From Manduca sexta (lineage: Eukaryota; Arthropoda; Insecta; Lepidoptera; Sphingidae), in the NCBI RefSeq assembly GCF_014839805.1, contig NC_051129.1, positions 10,792,920 to 10,856,919 of the forward strand: a DNA stretch of 64,000 nt, in the 5' to 3' direction. The position numbers and the translations under genes were made by a program. Under the pieces are notes generated by a model. It saw only the letters and a program-made list of their open reading frames with translations, ran no database searches and was not told the origin of the DNA. How positions within the stretch are numbered: the first letter of the stretch is position 1; every line of letters starts with the position of its first letter. Positions 12,191-23,039 of this stretch are shown one piece after another.

Positions 12191-12539
12191 TGCGTTTAAT
12201 TATTATCCCTACTTAGTATTGTTGTTCAAGGTCACTGCCTTTGTTCTCTGGCTGCAGGGGGCGGAGCCTATTACCTGTTCTATTTGTCTGTACTTTGCGC
12301 CGTATTCGTATGGATTTAGGACAGCTTTTCGCGTCATGAGTCTTGCGTTCATATCTTTTATAACTTCTTACTGTCTTTGGCTACCTTCATTTTAATATTA
12401 CTTAACCCGATATGTTGTCTTATAAAATATTTTGTGGTCTATTTCTACTTACGCGCATTCTCGACTTATTACGTTTTATTATTGTTCATTATATTTTGTT
12501 GTTATATTCTTGATTATTATATTTCGTGTACCTTTAAAA

Positions 12540-15430
12540 ATGCCTATTGATTTGTATTACCAAAACGTACGTGGTCTGCGGACAAAAGCATCTGATTTCT
12601 TAAGAAACTTATGTATCAATAATTACGACGTAATATGTTTGACAGAGACGTGGCTAAATGACGACTTTAGCAATGATGAGTTATTTGATGATCGTTATTT
12701 GGTATGGAGGCGCGATAGAAACTACACTAACACATGCCAAACACGGGGTGGTGGTGTCCTTATCGCTGTTCGTCGTGAGCTTGTCGCAGAGGATCGGAGC
12801 GACTGGTGTTCTTCCGCGGAAGATATGTGGATAACCTTAACATTTCGGTGTTCCGGACCTAATTTATCCTATAGGTTGAATATCTGTACGGCTTATGTAT
12901 GTAGCCATAACCTAGGTAACTCCTTACTTGCCCAATTAGCTTGCTTTTACACAAAATTGGTGGATATAGTATCGAGTCATTTGTCAGAGGCTTTTTTGAT
13001 TGTGGGAGATTTCAACTTACCAAATATAATATGGGTTAGTTCTAATGATGAGTTGTCTCTCCTACCGGAATATTCTAGTATAAAGGGAACAATTCAAACC
13101 GATTTCTTTGATATCCTAGATACTTGTAACTTACTTCAATATAATTGTTTTAAAAATGTTAACGACCGAATACTCGACCTAATTTTATGCAATAATCATG
13201 TTTCTGTATCTAAGTGTTGTGATCCCTAGTACCAGAAGATCCTCATCATGTATCTCTGTGTCTCCGTGGACTTTGTTAAATACCACGCACTACCAGCTCA
13301 GCCTAGAACGAAGTTTCTGTATAACTTGGGAAATTACAATCAGATATCACGAGAGCTTGATAGTTTTGACTGGCCTCTCGATCTCTCTTGTGGATCAGTT
13401 GAGAGTGCAGTTTCCTTGTTTTACGACAGGCTTAAGGTTCTGCGAGATACCTATATTCCCAGCAAAGTAATAAGAACGACTTTTAAATATCCCCCCTGGT
13501 ATAAAACTTCTCTAATTAAAATTTTAAAAGAAAAGTTTAAATATCATAGTAAATACAAAAAATACCATAATACATCCGACTACGAATCCTTTATAATTCT
13601 GCGTAATCGTGCCAAAATATTAGAAACGGAAATGTTCCATAATTATATAAGAACTATTGAAGATAATATTAACAAATCACCTAAAACCTTCTGGTCTTAC
13701 GTTAAGAGCAAACAAAAGTCACTCATATGTCCGTCAACCATGAAATACGGTCGTAATTCTTCGGGAGATGGAGGTGTTATCTGTAATATGTTTAGTGATT
13801 TCTTCTATTGTAATTTCCTCAAACCCACTACCACGAACGATATCTCATCTTCACATCCTCAGCGATCGACTATTGCAGACATCAGCTCCCTAAAAATCCA
13901 GCAATCGGAATTGGTAAAGCTCCTAAAATCCGTAGATAAAAATAAATCTGCAGGACCAGACGGTATATCTCCAGTGCTTATATCCAAATGTGCTAAAAGT
14001 TTATCTCTTCCACTTACTATACTGTTTAGACGCTCATTCAACGAAGGGCTAGTTCCTTTAATTTGGAAATCAGCGTATATCACTCCCATATTTAAAAAGG
14101 GTCATAGAGATCAGGTTGAGAATTACAGACCTATATCGAAGCTCTGTATTTTTGCCAAAATTATGGAAAAATTGTTTACTCCGCAGTATATCATACCATC
14201 AAGCAATCACTAAGTGATTACCAGCACGGTTTCTTGAGAAATAGATCTACTGTTTCGAATCTCCTCCTCTGCTCAGACTATCTCACGAAATTCATGTCGG
14301 AGCCCTCACAAGTTGATGTAGTTTACACCGACTACAGCAAAGCGTTTGATCGGTTAGACCATTCTATCCTATTAAATAAGCTATTGGACGTTGGTATTAG
14401 AGGAGATTTATTCAGATGGTTCAAATCTTATATAGAGAATCGTTGTCAGACAGTAGTTCTAAATGGTTTTACATCGGCCACAGTGCAAATTCCATCAGGG
14501 ATTCCACAGGGATCATTATTAGGCCCGTTACTATTTATTATATTTATTAATGACATAGGGTCATGTTTCGCTCATTCCAAAATAATTCTTTATGCTGATG
14601 ACATGAAAATTCTTTGTCCTATCTCGCAGGCTTCTGACTGTCTTAGCCTTCAACAAGATCTATTAGAGCTACAAAAATACTGCCAACGCAATAAACTTGA
14701 GCTTAATGTATCTAAGTGCTTCGTCGTTTCTTTCACTCACAAGCCTAACCCCACTACCTATAATTATAGACTGCATGGATCCCTCTTAGATAAGAAGAAC
14801 GTAGTGAAAGATCTTGGTGTTACATTTGATTCAAAATTACTTTTTGATATTCACCACATCCCGAGAATATCATAAAAAGCAAATAAAGCACTTGGCTTCA
14901 TTTTGAGATTTTCTTCAGAATTTAAAAGTGTCAAAACATTTAAAATACTTTACTGTTCGTTTGTCCGTACCCACTTGGAATACGCTTCACAGGTATGGAA
15001 CCCGATCTATAGCATTTATATCGACAGAATTGAACGCGTACAGAAACGTTTTCTACGTTTCATGCAGTTTAAGCTTAAACTACATAAAATGTATTCATCA
15101 GATTATATAGATCGATGTAAAAAGCTTCACTTTTTACCCCTTTACGAACGTAGGCGAGTGGCAGACTTGGTGTACCTATTCAAAATTTTTAACGGAACCA
15201 TTGACTGCCCAGATTTGCTTGGTAGTTTTGGATTAATAACGCGATCTATATTGTTACGTAAACCAAGCCTCCTCTATACACCCCCTGTAACCACCGCGTA
15301 TAGGCACAACTGCTTCACGATTCGTGCATGTAAGAGCTTTAACGAACTCTGCGGTGATTTTGATTTAGACTTATTCGCTACCAGTGTCTCTCAACTAAAG
15401 AAAAACTTTGCTAACAAATTTTTTGCTTAG
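12540..15430 (+). pseudogene. Endonuclease/reverse transcriptase polyprotein of LINE-1, broken
   Basis: Encodes the enzyme that nicks target DNA and primes reverse transcription there. The AP-type endonuclease opens with LYYQNVRGLRTK and shows ETWL, RGGGVLIAV and VGDFNLPNI. The RT shows SAGPDGISP, FKKGHRDQVENYRPIS, DYSKAFDRLDH, GIPQGSLLGPLLF (about 14498) and the catalytic YADD at 14591-14602, then LNVSKC and KDLGVTFD. The C-terminal region (about 14903-15430) has the usual EYASQVWNP and RVQKRFLRF. Breaks: a stop at 13227-13229 that is bypassed and restored within about 20 bases, a -1 shift near 14184, and an in-frame TAA at 14873-14875. The product cannot be made as one chain, so this copy is dead or needs correction. 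Confidence 0.85.
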
Positions 15431-15609
15431 TTTGTATGGAGCGTGGTGAATTTGTAGATGTAATTTAATTATTTTTTTTTTCTTTTCTATGTAGATTAAC
15501 CGACCTTTACCTTTTATATCTTACTCTACTTGTGAAAACTTGTAAATGGCCTTCTTATTGTTATTTTTGTTAATATTGTAGTATCTAGCTGTAAGTTTTC
15601 CGAATAAAT

Positions 15610-15637
15610 ATAAAATAAAATAAAATAAAATAAAATA
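15610..15637 (+). repeat. (TAAAA)n tail of LINE-1
   Basis: About five copies of the pentamer TAAAA directly follow the LINE 3' UTR and mark its 3' terminus. Confidence 0.85.
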
Positions 15638-15639
15638 AT

Positions 15640-16200
15640 CAACTGGTCGTGGGACAGTTTTAAAATTCATTAACCGCAACATTAAAGCGCGTGCGCTATC
15701 AAAACATAAATAAACTAGTTGTTATGCAATCCAATGCGGGCTTTATTGGCAATAATTGGCTGAATCTCATTAAATCGCCGGTAATGTATGTAAAATGATA
15801 ATTGGCCGTCGCAATTTGTATTAATATTAATTGTATAAGTAATTAGCTCAACGGGTTAATGAAAAGGCTCACTTTGAAATATTAAATTTTATAATAGACT
15901 GATTAAAAATTTATTCAATGAAGTGCTTCAGTTTTATTGTGTGTCTTATTCTAACTTTAAAAAGATAATTCAAATTGAATAAGTGGTTGAACTAGAATTT
16001 TATAAACACTGCATAATCTAGAACATAATTTACAGGCCATAAAATAAAATTGCTAATTGCTAACCGAATAGTCATTTATTATTTATTTGGTTTAGTCATT
16101 TGAAGGCACTGTAACATTAATTATGAATAAAAAAATATTTTAATTCTTTGTTATTGTATGTAAAAAAAAAATTAATTCTTTGTTATTTCTATATGTGTAG
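15640..16200. other. Intergenic, nothing identified
   Basis: AT-rich, with no frame over 60 codons and no repeat family recognised. Confidence 0.5.
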
Positions 16201-16260
16201 TATTTTTGGTTAATGATACAACGGGTAACAGAGTCTGCGCGGTGCCTAAAGGCCACTGCC

Positions 16261-16372
16261 AATAATTCCCCTGGCAATGTAGCCCATAATTCTACTGTCA
16301 ACTAATAATTCCCCTGGTAATGTAGCCTGTAATTCTACTGTCACAACCAATCATTCCCCTGGCAATGTAGCC
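16261..16372. repeat. Tandem repeat, three units of 43-45 bp
   Basis: AATAATTCCCCTGGCAATGT begins at 16261 and recurs at 16304 and 16349 with one or two changes; TAATTCTACTGTCA separates units. Confidence 0.85.
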
Positions 16373-16385
16373 GATCAAATGATCG

Positions 16386-16463
16386 GATGACTTTTATAAT
16401 TACCCTGAACTTTTTCCCCTAGAATTAATGGAAAAAATCCAGGGTAATGATAATAGTCATCCT
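16386..16463. repeat. Long hairpin next to the tandem repeat
   Basis: GGATGACTTTTATAATTACC pairs with GGTAATGATAATAGTCATCC; the stem continues through the CCTGAAC-TTTTTCC part and closes on a short loop. May be the end of a mobile element. Confidence 0.65.
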
Positions 16464-16469
16464 AACAGC

Positions 16470-17580
16470 CTAACTAAAATGTCACGGAGCATCAATACCT
16501 CCTATAAGAATTAATCCCTGCATTGCTAAGTTTGAAGTCACTTGACCTCCCGCTAGGGTGGTCATTGTTCGAACCGCTTCGACTAGAAGAGTTCTTTGTT
16601 CGTCCTCTATTACACCTATACCTAGTATCAAGTGCTCTCGTAGTTAAAAAGGGCAAGAGCGTGGCATTATATTCATAATGTTACTGTTAAAGTGCGAAAT
16701 TGGACATTTTGCTACCCGACTAGACGTTATTGACTACAAGATAAAGTATAGTTTTTTTTTTAGTTTTTTATTTATTTATTACTTATACATATATAACACC
16801 ATAACAGAATACTAATGCGATGTTATACAGACAAAGAAGTTAATTATAAATCTTAACAATTGGTTTCAATACATCTATGAGCTATTTCAGTGAATTCCCG
16901 GAGTATACATATAAATATATCCAAGCTCTAGGATATAATATTGAGCAATCGTATGGCCCGTGACAAGGGCGCAAACCTCAGCACATTTGTTTGTGGTGTT
17001 TGGAGGCGGAACAGCGGTAGGTGGCGCTGAGTTATATGTCAAGTACGCTACTTGATTAAAGTAATGATGCACGTATTTACCTTATGAATATGTAAGCTGC
17101 ATCCTTCACTAAACTTTAGTATGCATTTCTGATGCAGGATTAATCTATCCAGCATCTTAACTTATTTATATTCTTCAACTTAGATTGCGATATTAAACAA
17201 CTTTATAAAAATGCGATGTCAAATGTATATTAAAGTATTGTAAGGTTGTATTACACTGGTAATCAATCATCTAATCGATCAATTTGCTTCGCCTTTAAAC
17301 TCTTATTCATACTTTATACATCATTCTCAGTGACAATCTTGAGTATTAATACAACGATAATTCAGTCTGGTACAACAAACATCTATCAAATATGAAAGTA
17401 ACATATCTTAACGACTATTTACTTACTGCTGCTACTTTATTATATTTTGACGGGTAAAATGCGAAAGTAATGGATTTGCGCAGTGATTGCAACAATATTT
17501 GCGAGTGATATTCTAAATAATTTTGCAGAGTTTATTGAGTAGGCTAAATTAAATTAAGTATTAATTTAAAAACATTAGTA
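16470..17580. other. Intergenic, nothing identified
   Basis: A T-rich run at 16750-16790 followed by TTATTACTTATACATA may be a LINE 3' end, but there is no duplication or coding support. Confidence 0.45.
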
Positions 17581-17581
17581 G

Positions 17582-17790
17582 CAGCGATAGACTAATTGGG
17601 TGTAGAACGGACTGTCGAGAAACCTGCATACCTGAGAAGTTCTCTATAGGAATTTTGAGGGTGTGTGACGTCTACGAATCAACACTAGGCCAGCGTGGTG
17701 GATTAAGTAATAATGCCTCTCAGTAATAGAAGGGGCCTGTGTCCAGCAGTAGGAAAATATATAATACAGGGCTGATATTATTATTTATTA
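17582..17790 (+). mobile_element. SINE-1 with internal deletion
   Basis: The head (GCGATAGACTAATTGGG, ACGGACTGTCGAG) is joined directly to the AACCTGCATACCTGAG segment. Box B and about 100 bases that follow in other copies are missing. The tail GGGCTGATATTATTATT is present. Confidence 0.8.
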
Positions 17791-18007
17791 GAAATATTTG
17801 AAAAAAAATGTGAAGAAACACCAAATGTTATACAAAATCGCCGGAACTAAGGGTTAAATGACAGAAGTATCACGAGCTGCGGAGGCCTTCCAATCCATAA
17901 AATGAAAATATTTGTCACACCTACTTTAACTGCAGTATGTAGATTTTTATGTGTATGGTATGAAAATATGAACAAAGAAATATTAAATGTTTTCATTTAA
18001 ATCTTAC

Positions 18008-18300
18008 AGGAATGAATGATAGCTCCTAGCCGAATATCGGCCACGGCGGTCAATGTCAACGGAGATCAGCCAGCTACGCAGGAGATACTTAATATAGTGC
18101 GTAGTGTGTGCGCAATACACAGGTGCACTCTCTGTTCCCTCACTCACATAGTCCGGTGAGACGTTGAATCGACATGACTGGAGAGAGATCAGGTGTAGGA
18201 CCAATAGCTTTATGTGCTTTCCGAGGCACAGGGGTATCACACCGCCTTCCTGACTCCGAGCTGCAAGTGAGTGTGATTTTTTTAAGATGGAAATACCTAT
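18008..18300 (-). mobile_element. SINE-3, head missing
   Basis: Shares CCTAGCCGAATATCGGCCAC, GGTGCACTCTCTGTTCC and GTGCTTTCCGAGGCACAGGG with the copy at 46.6 kb. The tRNA-like end is not visible. Confidence 0.65.
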
Positions 18301-18826
18301 TTTCAATTATTCTAAATCTCACATAGAACGACAAAGGGAATATGCAATAGTTATAAAAATGTTTATAAGCAAACAAGATTAAAGGTTCTAATATTTGTTA
18401 GTCTCTCAACAATTCTACTTACGAACATTTTCAACCAGTAGATCATAAAACTCGTATTCATTCCGTACACATCAATTTTCATATAAGTTAGGAAGAAAAA
18501 ACAAACTTTCCACAATTCGCAGTAATAGAGCTCTGATTTCCTTAACTTTTAGATTTATGATCATTTACTCCACTTTTTCGTTCAGGAAAATACAATTCTA
18601 GAATAATCAAAATGTAATCTACACGTTTTTGTTTATAATGAAATTCACTCCAGAAGTTAATGGAAAAATAATACAAGTGTTGGTACGAAATCATTTGAAA
18701 CTCGGTTCGGGGAACCTCAAATTAGAAATTCTTTTCAAAGCCGATGATTACATAGAAAAATCTTAAAGAAATGGTTATAACAATATATAGATAATGGTAA
18801 CAGGTAATAAATAAAATGTGTTTGAT

Positions 18827-19045
18827 ATTGAGGGTGGGATATATTATATCCGTCTGGATAGCGACCACCGCACACAAGGTTTTAAAACCCGTTTTAGTGT
18901 CCCACGTCAGTGTGTAGCCTTCCGGGTCAGCCTTTGTATATTCGGTTCCAACAGGCCGGCATTAATTTGTCGACTGCCGAGAGGCAACCATCTCTCATCA
19001 GTAGAAACTTTATTAGACCTCCATTCCACTTGTTACTTTAGACGT
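18827..19045 (+). repeat. Repeat A copy
   Basis: GATATATTATATCCGTCTGG, AACAGGCCGGCATTAATTTG and ATCATCTCTCATCAG-like core are present. Its open reading on the plus strand is accidental. Confidence 0.8.
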
Positions 19046-19623
19046 ATGGATGAATAAGTTAAGTACAATTTTATGAACATATTAAAACCTTTATACTGGA
19101 GTACCTCAAACAAATTTTATTCCAGAAAATACTGCGGTTTTATTTCCAAGAAAAATCCCCGTGAGTGGCGCTGCGAGTAAAATTCAATACTAATCGAACG
19201 TAAATGAATTAACCATTTCTGTGAATGCATTCTGCATGTTAATACATAAATTAGCGTGTAGCGAACAATTGATAAGTAATTTAGAGGTTATATGCCAGTT
19301 CGATAACGAATGAAATATGCTTGTTTGGAAATGATTTGACAAATTCGCCTCATTTAGCTTATGCGATTTGTATTGTACGATATAATTGGCTTTGTTAATC
19401 TCAAGTGTACCTAATAGTTTTGATTGTTAAGATAATAAAGACGCGTAGTTTAAGGTTTAGTCTTTTATTACTTATTATACTTATAGGTACAAAAATATCT
19501 TAACAGCTTAACATCGCGTTTCACAGACCGGTGGTACAAGAGAGGAAGGAAAAACATAGACAGTAGGTTTCTTTTTTACAGATAACATATCGACCGTAGA
19601 CATTTACATTTACGTTTAGTGAT

Positions 19624-19890
19624 ACATACATACATACATAACATCACGCATTTATCCCCGAAGGGGTATGCAGAGGCGCAACTAGGGCACCCACTTTTCG
19701 CCAAGTATGTTCCGTCCCATGATGTGATAGGGGGCGAGCCTATCGCCATATCGGGCACAAATTCCAGACTCCGGGCTGATACTGAGCAGAAAAACCCAAA
19801 TATCACTTTGCCCGACCCGGGATTCGAACCCAGGACCTCAGAGCGCTATTGTACTGGACATGCAATACAACTACGCCACCGAGGCAGTCC
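19624..19890 (-). mobile_element. SINE-2, full length
   Basis: Minus-strand tRNA-like head: GACTGCCTCGGTGGCGTAGT with box B GGGTTCGAATCCCGGG. Body includes ATTTGTGCCCGATATGGCGA; tail is an ATGT-rich run. Duplication ACGTTTAGTGAT at 19612-19623 and 19891-19902. No protein coding. Confidence 0.92.
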
Positions 19891-19920
19891 ACGTTTAGTG
19901 ATGTCCTTTATATTGTAACA

Positions 19921-20157
19921 TTGATGGTGATATAATACTTATATCCGCCCGGATAGCGACCAACGTACACAGGGAGTTAAAACCCGCCATAACGGCCCAC
20001 GTAAGTATGTTGCTTTCCGGGATCAGCCTGTATATATCCGGCTCCAACAGGCCGGCATAATTTTGTCGACTGGAAAGGGGTAGGTATCTCTCATCAGTCG
20101 TCATTGGACCCCACTCCACTTATTATCAGGTGCAGTGAGTTCATTTTGCCGTGTAGC
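19921..20157 (+). repeat. Repeat A copy
   Basis: ATATCCGCCCGGATAGCGAC, AACAGGCCGGCATAATTTTG and TTATCAGGTGCAGTGAG; lies just right of a SINE-2 copy. Confidence 0.85.
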
Positions 20158-20599
20158 TTGTAGGTATAAAAATACAGAATAATTCTCGCTAGTGGCCATG
20201 AATCCTTCTACGATTTAGTAATAGTTGAAGTCTCAAGACTTTAGACCTTTTGTCTATCTTGCTGGCTTAAGGCGGGTTAGACTAATTCTAATTTATTATT
20301 TCGAGTTGTAATTTTGTAAACTTTATAATGTTCTCTGGGTAGAGGACACGTTCGTCTGCAGCTGGTCATATTAGGCTACTTAAGCTAACTTGGACAAATA
20401 GTATTAACACAATCGTTAATTTAAATAAATCTTCAGGGATCAGTTAAAATAATAATAATTATAAGTATTGTGTCTTAATTAGGTTCAGTAGCATAGAAAG
20501 AAATCAATTCCGTGAACACAAACAACCTTTACAAAGTAGAGATGTTTTCTTATTTTACTAGCAATATAGGGTTATAACAGTTGATAGTTATTTTTTTAT

Positions 20600-20636
20600 A
20601 CGTGCACGGGAAAGTGACCCCACTGCACTTAATGGT

Positions 20637-20692
<56 letters not shown>

Positions 20693-20982
20693 TCAGGCAC
20701 AAGAAGTCCACTGCTGAACATAGGCCTCCCCCAAGGATCTCCACGTCGACCTGTTGGAAGCGGCCTGCATCCAGCGACTTCCTGCGACCTTAGCCAGGTC
20801 GTCTTAATGGTAAATAGAATGGTAAATGACGGCAGTCGACACAATTATTCCGGCCTGTAAGAACCGGATATACACAGGCTGATCCCGGAAGGCGATGCCC
20901 TTACGTGGGCTTCTATGGGGGTTTCAACACCATTTAAACAATGGTCCCTTTCCGAATATAAAATATAACCTACCACCAGCAA
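20600..20982 (-). repeat. Repeat A copy split by a retroposon insertion
   Basis: Begins GCACGGGAAAGTGACCCCAC, is interrupted at 20641-20815, resumes with GTCGACACAATTATTCCGGC and ends AACCTACCACCAGC. Confidence 0.85.
20641..20803 (-). mobile_element. LINE 3'-end insertion with (GAT)n tail
   Basis: Read on the minus strand, about 110 bp of LINE 3' sequence (GGAGGCCTATGTTCAGCAGT) ends in about 17 GAT triplets (20641-20692). Exact 12-bp duplication TTAATGGTAAAT at 20629-20640 and 20804-20815. It sits inside a Repeat A copy. The polyhistidine and polymethionine readings across it are artefacts of the triplet tail. Confidence 0.9.
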
Positions 20983-21254
20983 ACTTATCTGTTTGTATAA
21001 AGCAAAATGCTTTGTAACTTGTAAACAACTCGCTACAAGTAGACATGAATAGCGGATAAATAAGCAACGAAAGGAATACATAGATTTGCTGAAAATTTAA
21101 CAGTGTTGAAATCAGTCTCACACGTGCAACTGAATTATGAGTGTTTCTCAATATAAATGTAAGTACTGAAAATGTTTCGACGATATATTGTTACGAAATT
21201 TTCTGTCTCATTTGATTTTTTTTTGTATTAATACATTTTTTCTAGATATTATTT

Positions 21255-21383
21255 GATAGAATGAATGAAATGTTGCGATAAAATTTGGTATGGAGATAGT
21301 TTGTGACCTTGGAAAGGAGATAGGCTACTTTTGCTTGGGAAAATATATAGCCATAGCAGACCGAGCCGCGAGTTAGCTAGTAA
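21255..21383 (+). mobile_element. Helitron-like 3' part
   Basis: GCGATAAAATTTGGTATGG leads to GACCGAGCCGCGAGTTAGCTAGTAA, ending in CTAG-T. Confidence 0.5.
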
Positions 21384-21389
21384 TTTATA

Positions 21390-22935
21390 TAGCCATTAAG
21401 TTTTTTAGAAATAGCAAACTGTTACGTCACCGAGTGTCATCGGCCATAATGATAAATGCGTAAGAAAGGTTGCGATAAAACTACCGCGTTTCGCTTTTTC
21501 TTACAACAATAACTTCAATTATGAACAATTGTTATTTTTCAGCAACACAGTACAATTTACTCATATTATTTTTTGAAATATATAAATAATATACAAAGTC
21601 AAATAAGGCACAGTTCAAGCCTTCTTCTTTTCACTTAAGTTTATCCCATTTCAGTGCGTAATAAGCGCAACATATTGCATTAATTTTTACAGTGCCGAAA
21701 CAATCGTGCCAGTAAAGAAATAGAACAACAAATGGGAATATCTCTCTGTTTCTATCTCAACTTAGAATACGAACCAGGTACTCTCCGTTCACAGGCTTTA
21801 CATGATCCAACTAGACCAAGGACACGGCCAGCTGATGTATATCCCACAGCAGGATTATACTAAGCAAACAACAACCGCCATGCTATGGTACGACAAGAAT
21901 AGAGGATCAAGTCCACAACCACTTGTGTACTGAGATTCGCTTACAATACCCGAGAACAGTGTGATATTGGTCAAACTTGTTGGGTGTTGTACTAGTAAAA
22001 ATAAATCTTATACAAATACACGAAGGTTATTATTTAATCAAATTGTGTCATGTATTTATTTGTGTTTCGTTATTTGATATACATTTTTTATTTTTCATTA
22101 TTCGACACTTAACTATAACACACTATTATCATTGAAAGTATAACGAATTCATTTAGGAGGTAATTTTTTTATAGCAAATATGTAATAAAATGATAACATA
22201 TATTTAAAAAATGCCTGGTAAAAATACGGCAAGAATTATTGTACCCATCATAAAAATCAAAATTCACCCCTGTCCGGTAATAAAGTACCAATCCATTGAA
22301 AGTGTGATTTGTTGTTTAATTAAATAAACTTTGAAAACCACTGAATTGTTTTGAATAAATATAAAACTTATTTTGAGAACTTAGCTATAGTTGGGAATAT
22401 AAATCTTCAGCTAAGTAATATTTGACAAAAAAAATTGTTTCGTTTTTTAAATTAGCAGTAGCACTATATTTTTCGAATTTCGAATCTCTAAATAGTTTAA
22501 TTAAATTTAGAACTTCGCAGCAAAGCAAAACGTTTCGGCCATAGTATAGAAAAAAAAAATTCAAGTAGGTTGCCTACGGGAATATTATAATTGTAAAATT
22601 AATATTTCAATAATAAATACCAAACATATCACATTACGTAACTAACACCGCAACTTGCAATGTCTCTCTATAATCCTATTATACGATGACATTAATGAAT
22701 ATAATCGCCATAATGATGTTTACCTTTGAGGTTATCATCCTGTTTATTTATATTTGGAACACAAGTAACGTTGATAAATGAACACAACCACACGCTCGTG
22801 TTAATACAGACGTTACATACACACATACACACGATAGTGTCTTAGAATTCAATGTCAGTTTGAATATGGAATATTTTAAAAAGGTTTTACTGAGAAAAAA
22901 AGAATATACACCTAACCTCTAGTTTCTCTTAAAAA
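21390..22935. other. Intergenic, nothing identified
   Basis: AT-rich sequence without frames of note or recognised repeats. Confidence 0.5.
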
Positions 22936-22939
22936 AGTT

Positions 22940-23035
22940 ACCAGCCCTGTATTACCCTGTATTACTGACCACTTCTGAGCACAGGTCTCCGCTACTGAGA
23001 GATTTTAGGCTTTAGTCCATCACAGTAGCCTTTAC
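22940..23035 (-). mobile_element. SINE-1 3' fragment, degraded
   Basis: The plus strand shows ACCAGCCCTGTATTACC, a GAGCACAGG segment and TAGTCCATCACAG, matching the reversed 3' half of SINE-1 with many changes. Confidence 0.55.
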
Positions 23036-23039
23036 ATAC

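Larger units (their letters stand above)
12190..15637 (+). mobile_element. Nearly complete, decayed non-LTR retrotransposon (Jockey/CR1-like LINE-1)
   Basis: One long endonuclease/reverse-transcriptase coding region (12540-15430) is followed by a short 3' UTR and a (TAAAA)n tail at about 15610-15636, where the element ends. The 5' limit is uncertain; 12190-12540 is pyrimidine-rich and could be 5' UTR. No ORF1 with zinc knuckles was found upstream. I could not identify a target-site duplication because the 5' end is not defined. The tandem-repeat tail rather than poly(A), together with the RT motifs, points to the Jockey/CR1 group. The exact clade would need a phylogeny. Confidence 0.85.

Noticed and set aside
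12006..12395. 129-codon frame as the ORF1 of LINE-1
   Set aside because: No zinc-knuckle, RRM or coiled-coil pattern. It is rich in hydrophobic stretches and does not look like a nucleic-acid-binding protein.
16261..16372. CRISPR-like array
   Set aside because: Only three imperfect units without constant spacers, in an insect nuclear context.
20581..20844. Polyhistidine (plus) and polymethionine (minus) open frames
   Set aside because: Both are readings of the (GAT)n tail of a retroposon.
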